Below, piece after piece: positions 1 through 5,056 of a stretch of 5,056 nt of DNA (position 1 is its first letter; each line of letters begins with the position of its first letter). Both the position numbers and the translations under genes were made by a program. This DNA is from Parvibaculum sp. (GTDB lineage Bacteria > Pseudomonadota > Alphaproteobacteria > Parvibaculales > Parvibaculaceae): the NCBI GenBank assembly GCA_020062605.1, contig JAGUWA010000214.1:1-5056 (forward strand), given 5' to 3'. Under the pieces are notes generated by a model, which saw only the letters and a program-made list of their open reading frames with translations, did not search any database and was not told the origin of the DNA.

Positions 1-263
1 AGCAGCAGCGCGTCGCCATCGCCCGCGCGCTGGCGAACCGTCCCCATGTTCTCCTCGCCGACGAGCCGACCGGCAACCTCGACCCGAAGACCGCGCGCAT
101 GGTCTTCGCCGAGCTCCTGAACATCTGCCGTTCGGAAGGCGTCGCCGCTGTCATCGCGACCCACAATCTCGACCTCGCCAGCCACATGGATCGCGTCGTC
201 CTCCTCCACGAGGGCAAGCTCCACGAAGGCAGCGACATCGCCGCCGAGTATCAGAGCCTGTAG
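1..263 (+). CDS. lolD: Lipoprotein-releasing ABC transporter ATP-binding subunit LolD (C-terminal part)
   Basis: Partial gene cut by the left window edge; reading phase begins at base 3 and 86 codons are visible before TAG at 261-263. LolD is the cytoplasmic ATPase of LolCDE, which extracts outer-membrane lipoproteins from the inner membrane and passes them to LolA. Seen here: the end of the ABC signature (QQR, then VAIARAL), Walker B LLADE (visible residues 17-21), the D-loop GNLD (24-27) and the switch histidine in ATHN (H54). The wording DEPTGNLD is typical of the LolD/MacB/FtsE branch. The specific LolD call rests on that motif plus the downstream dnaE, a neighbourhood common in alphaproteobacteria; a MacB-like or FtsE-like ATPase is less likely. 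The Walker A region and the partner permease lie outside the window. Nothing suggests damage. Confidence 0.82.
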   Translation, partial: QQRVAIARALANRPHVLLADEPTGNLDPKTARMVFAELLNICRSEGVAAVIATHNLDLASHMDRVVLLHEGKLHEGSDIAAEYQSL

Positions 264-305
264 GCAAGGACGTCCGGCGCTCTTTCAGCCTCTCCATCCA
301 GACAA

Positions 306-358
306 CCCTCCCCCTGTGGGAGGGTCTAAAAATCCGTCAGGATTTTTAGGGGAGGGGG
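306..358. repeat. Palindromic intergenic repeat (REP/MITE-like), copy 1
   Basis: Two sets of inverted repeats overlap here. A perfect 10-bp stem CTAAAAATCC/GGATTTTTAG (326-335 and 340-349) has a GTCA loop. CCCTCCC at 306-312 can pair with GGGAGGG at 318-324 or, exclusively, the C-rich arm 306-313 can pair with GGGGAGGG at 349-356 to close the whole element. The C/G-rich flanks around an A/T-rich core resemble the small interspersed palindromes found in many alphaproteobacterial genomes; that family link is inferred, since only one copy is in the window. It might also act as a 3' hairpin protecting or ending the lolD transcript, but no U-run follows the stem in the usual terminator position. 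Confidence 0.7.
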
Positions 359-384
359 CTCCGCTATCGGCACCCCATCGCCGC

Positions 385-413
385 TTGACACAAAGGAACA
401 AACAGGCAACATT
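385..413 (+). promoter_or_regulatory. Promoter candidate for the 44-aa membrane protein gene
   Basis: A perfect -35 hexamer TTGACA (385-390, followed by C) is followed after 14 bases by GCAACATT (406-413). This partly matches the alphaproteobacterial housekeeping -10 (GCTANAWC, 5 of 7 informative positions); the match to the E. coli TATAAT form is poor (3 of 6). Transcription would start near 420, giving a leader of about 30 nt before the ATG at 450. Its position immediately after the repeat and before a well-formed ribosome binding site supports it. Confidence 0.5.
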
Positions 414-438
414 CTCAATCGGAACATTTGATGAACAA

Positions 439-447
439 GGGAGAAGG
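439..447 (+). promoter_or_regulatory. Shine-Dalgarno site of the 44-aa gene
   Basis: The purine run GGGAGAAGG ends 2 nt before ATG 450. Its GGGAG portion (439-443) ends 6 nt before the ATG, a workable spacing. The same run is too far downstream to serve the overlapping TTG/ATG codons at 428 and 431, so it decides in favour of the start at 450. Confidence 0.6.
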
Positions 448-449
448 CA

Positions 450-584
450 ATGCGCGGACTGATGAAAGCGGTAAGCAATTCGGGCAATGGCTGGGTGCAG
501 GACGTCGCGGCGCTCATCTCCGTCGGCGCCTTCGTCTATGTCGCCTCCACCTGGGTCTCGATCGCCGAAGCCCTGGTGGGTTGA
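450..584 (+). CDS. Small single-span membrane protein, function unknown (44 aa)
   Basis: A 44-codon frame from ATG 450 to TGA 582-584. I do not recognise a named family. The N-terminus (MRGLMKAVSNSGNG, with R2 and K6) is short, polar and positively charged. Residues 19-39 (VAALISVGAFVYVASTWVSIA) form one hydrophobic, probably membrane-spanning helix, so the N-terminus is predicted cytoplasmic with only about five residues (EALVG) beyond the helix. There is no lipobox or cleavable signal pattern. Support for a real gene: a purine-rich Shine-Dalgarno site just upstream, a TTGACA promoter candidate, and a composition that makes sense as a membrane protein. The frame starting at 428 overlaps it but encodes an arginine/glycine-rich, low-plausibility protein that runs into the next repeat. 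The gene sits between two palindromic repeats and stops 4 nt before the second. Confidence 0.62.
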   Translation: MRGLMKAVSNSGNGWVQDVAALISVGAFVYVASTWVSIAEALVG

Positions 585-587
585 TCC

Positions 588-690
588 CTTACCCGATCCT
601 CGCTTTCGCTCGGATCACCCTCTCCCCGGAGGGGAGAGGGAAGGGGCCCATTGACGCGGCTCGCCCGCGGCGATGGGAAGGGTGAGGGGG
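588..690. repeat. Palindromic intergenic repeat (REP/MITE-like), copy 2
   Basis: A compound palindromic block fills most of the gap between the small gene and dnaE. Visible stems: GATCC/GGATC at 595-599 and 612-616; a perfect 10-bp CCCTCTCCCC/GGGGAGAGGG at 618-627 and 631-640 with a 3-base loop; and CCCATTG/CGATGGG at 647-653 and 671-677 (one G-U pair) enclosing CGCGG/CCGCG at 656-660 and 665-669. The sequence differs from the repeat at 306-358 but has the same C/G-block style. It looks like a member of a dispersed alphaproteobacterial repeat family (inference). The hairpins could also end the small gene's transcript, but no U-run follows them. Confidence 0.68.
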
Positions 691-788
691 CGCTGAGCGC
701 TCGGCTTTTCCACAACTTTGATCCGTGTGGACGCCCTGCGGCCTACCGCGGCGCGTGACTCGCGGAAGGACGCGCCCGACAATGGGCC
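691..788 (+). other. dnaE upstream region with DnaA-box-like and GANTC sites
   Basis: This is the only non-repeat sequence before dnaE. TTTTCCACA at 706-714 fits the relaxed DnaA-box pattern TTWTNCACA. TCCACA (709-714) and TGTGGA (726-731) form an inverted repeat with an 11-base spacer. GACTC at 757-761 is a GANTC methylation-type site, and another lies just inside the gene at 795-799. A weak promoter could be TTGATC at 718-723 with CCTACC near 742-747, but it is a poor match. The purine run GGAAGGA (764-770) is the only Shine-Dalgarno-like stretch and is 18 nt from the ATG at 789. Confidence 0.4.
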
Positions 789-4208
<3,420 letters not shown>

Positions 4209-4268
4209 CGGTTCAATGACATTCCGATGACAGTCAGCCGGGGATAAGCCGGTAACGGCCCGTGTCTC

Positions 4269-4302
4269 TTGCCTTTTTCCCGTTTTGCGCCTATAGAGGC
4301 GC
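4269..4302 (+). promoter_or_regulatory. rpsB promoter with G/C-rich discriminator
   Basis: TTGCCT (4269-4274) and TATAGA (4292-4297) are separated by exactly 17 bp, and GGCGCC (4298-4303) follows the -10. Transcription would start near 4304-4306, leaving a leader of about 125 nt. A G/C-rich stretch between -10 and +1 is the known mark of promoters under growth-rate or ppGpp control in many proteobacteria, which suits a ribosomal protein gene (inference here). The -10 lies inside a perfect inverted repeat GCGCCT-ATAG-AGGCGC (4287-4302). Confidence 0.65.
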
Positions 4303-4303
4303 C

Positions 4304-4430
4304 ATTCCACACGCGGGGTTCGGCTCTCCCACATTCCTTTTCATGAAGGAAAACATAGGGTTAGTCGGTCCGGTGCGACATTTGTCGTTCACTCCCCGCG
4401 GAGGTTCAACCGGAAAAGGAGCAAAGTGCA
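4304..4430 (+). promoter_or_regulatory. rpsB mRNA leader with potential secondary structure
   Basis: A leader of about 125 nt between the promoter candidate and the rpsB ATG contains several stems: TTCCTT/AAGGAA (4334-4339 and 4346-4351, loop TTCATG), CGACA/TGTCG (4376-4380 and 4383-4387), and TCCGGT/ACCGGA (4369-4374 and 4409-4414), which encloses the second stem. The outer stem ends at the first base of the Shine-Dalgarno site. In E. coli and relatives S2 represses its own mRNA through the rpsB leader; whether this leader does the same is inference, and the 2-base loop of the CGACA stem would have to open in RNA. Confidence 0.4.
4414..4421 (+). promoter_or_regulatory. Shine-Dalgarno site of rpsB
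   Basis: AAAAGGAG lies 9 nt before ATG 4431, a near-ideal site and spacing. It fixes the rpsB start and contrasts with the poor site in front of dnaE. Confidence 0.85.
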
Positions 4431-5056
4431 ATGGCACTTCCCGATTTTTCTATGCGTCAGCTTCTGGAAGCGGGCGTTCACTTCGGTCATCAGACCCACC
4501 GCTGGAACCCGAAGATGGAGCCCTTCCTCTTCGGCGACCGAAACAACATTCATATCATTGACTTGGCGCAGACTGTTCCGCTTCTGCATCAAGCTCTCGT
4601 CACCGTTCGCGACACCGTCGCCGGCGGTGGCCGCGTGCTGTTCGTCGGCACCAAGCGCCAGGCCTCCGAGCCCGTCGCGCAGGCTGCCCGTCAGTGCGCC
4701 CAGTACTACATCAACCACCGCTGGCTCGGTGGCATGCTGACCAACTGGAAGACGATTTCGAATTCGATCCGTCGCCTCCGTCAGCTCGACGAGATGCTCG
4801 CCGGTGAAGCTAAGGGCTTGACCAAGAAGGAAATTCTGAACCTGACCCGCGAGCGCGACAAGCTTGAGCGCGCCATCGGCGGCATCAAGGACATGGGCGG
4901 CCTTCCCGATCTCATCTTCGTCATCGACACCAACAAGGAAGAGATCGCGATCCAGGAAGCCCGCAAGCTCGGCATCCCCGTCGTCGCCATTCTCGATTCC
5001 AATTCGAACCCGGACGGCATCGCCTATCCGGTTCCGGGCAACGACGACGCGGCTCG
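4431..5056 (+). CDS. rpsB: 30S ribosomal protein S2 (N-terminal part)
   Basis: Cut by the right window edge; 208 codons plus two bases are visible and the frame is open throughout. S2 binds the 30S subunit on its solvent side, between head and body, late in assembly, and is needed to bring in S1. Recognised by the family blocks MRQLLEAGVHFGHQTHRWNP (residues 8-27), then FLFGDRNNIHIIDL, VLFVGTKRQA, the central NHRWLGGMLTNW, a charged coiled-coil stretch rich in K, E and R, and GGLPDLIFVIDTNKE followed by LGIPVVAILDSN. The start is set by the Shine-Dalgarno site AAAAGGAG 9 nt upstream. It has its own promoter candidate 222 bp after dnaE, so it is probably an independent unit. The usual partner tsf would lie beyond the window. 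No anomaly seen. Confidence 0.98.
   Translation, partial: MALPDFSMRQLLEAGVHFGHQTHRWNPKMEPFLFGDRNNIHIIDLAQTVPLLHQALVTVRDTVAGGGRVLFVGTKRQASEPVAQAARQCAQYYINHRWLGGMLTNWKTISNSIRRLRQLDEMLAGEAKGLTKKEILNLTRERDKLERAIGGIKDMGGLPDLIFVIDTNKEEIAIQEARKLGIPVVAILDSNSNPDGIAYPVPGNDDAA

Noticed and set aside
428..685. 85-codon + strand frame overlapping the 44-aa gene
   Set aside because: It reads through the palindromic repeat, is arginine-rich, and its start lies upstream of the Shine-Dalgarno run that serves ATG 450.
4248..4259. Hairpin GCCG-GTAA-CGGC as a dnaE terminator
   Set aside because: Only four base pairs and no U-run directly after it. The T-run at 4275-4278 is part of the rpsB promoter spacer. No convincing terminator was found between dnaE and rpsB.
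4262..4561. + strand frame spanning the rpsB leader and 5' end
   Set aside because: It overlaps the promoter and runs out of frame through rpsB; no ribosome binding site and no recognisable product.

Overview
The window is GC-rich (low sixties percent by eye) and carries ordinary chromosomal housekeeping genes, all on the + strand. It looks like an alphaproteobacterium, probably of the Rhizobiales/Hyphomicrobiales type. The reasons are the lolD–dnaE–rpsB order, the style of the DnaE and S2 proteins, palindromic C/G-rich intergenic repeats of a kind common in that group, and a marked scarcity of GANTC (CcrM-type) sites. The genus cannot be fixed from the sequence alone.

Layout: (1) 1-263 is the 3' end of an ABC-transporter ATPase, most likely lolD. 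(2) 264-449 is intergenic, with a palindromic repeat (306-358) followed by a good promoter candidate (385-413). (3) 450-584 is a 44-codon gene for a single-span membrane protein, with a strong ribosome binding site; it is easy to miss because of its size. (4) 588-690 is a second palindromic repeat. (5) 691-788 is the short dnaE upstream region, with a DnaA-box-like 9-mer and one of two GANTC sites flanking the dnaE start. (6) 789-4208 is dnaE, the intact replicative DNA polymerase III alpha subunit (1139 aa). (7) 4209-4430 is intergenic and holds a convincing rpsB promoter with a G/C-rich discriminator, then a leader of about 125 nt with possible secondary structure. (8) 4431 to the window end is the 5' part of rpsB (ribosomal protein S2).

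The genes do not form one pathway: lipoprotein sorting, an unknown small membrane protein, DNA replication and translation. The 44-aa gene and rpsB each have a promoter candidate of their own, and dnaE has only a weak one. I found no mobile element, CRISPR array, RNA gene or defence system, and no credible new multi-gene system. The points worth a second look are the small membrane protein between two repeats, the GANTC placement at the dnaE start, and the rpsB promoter and leader.
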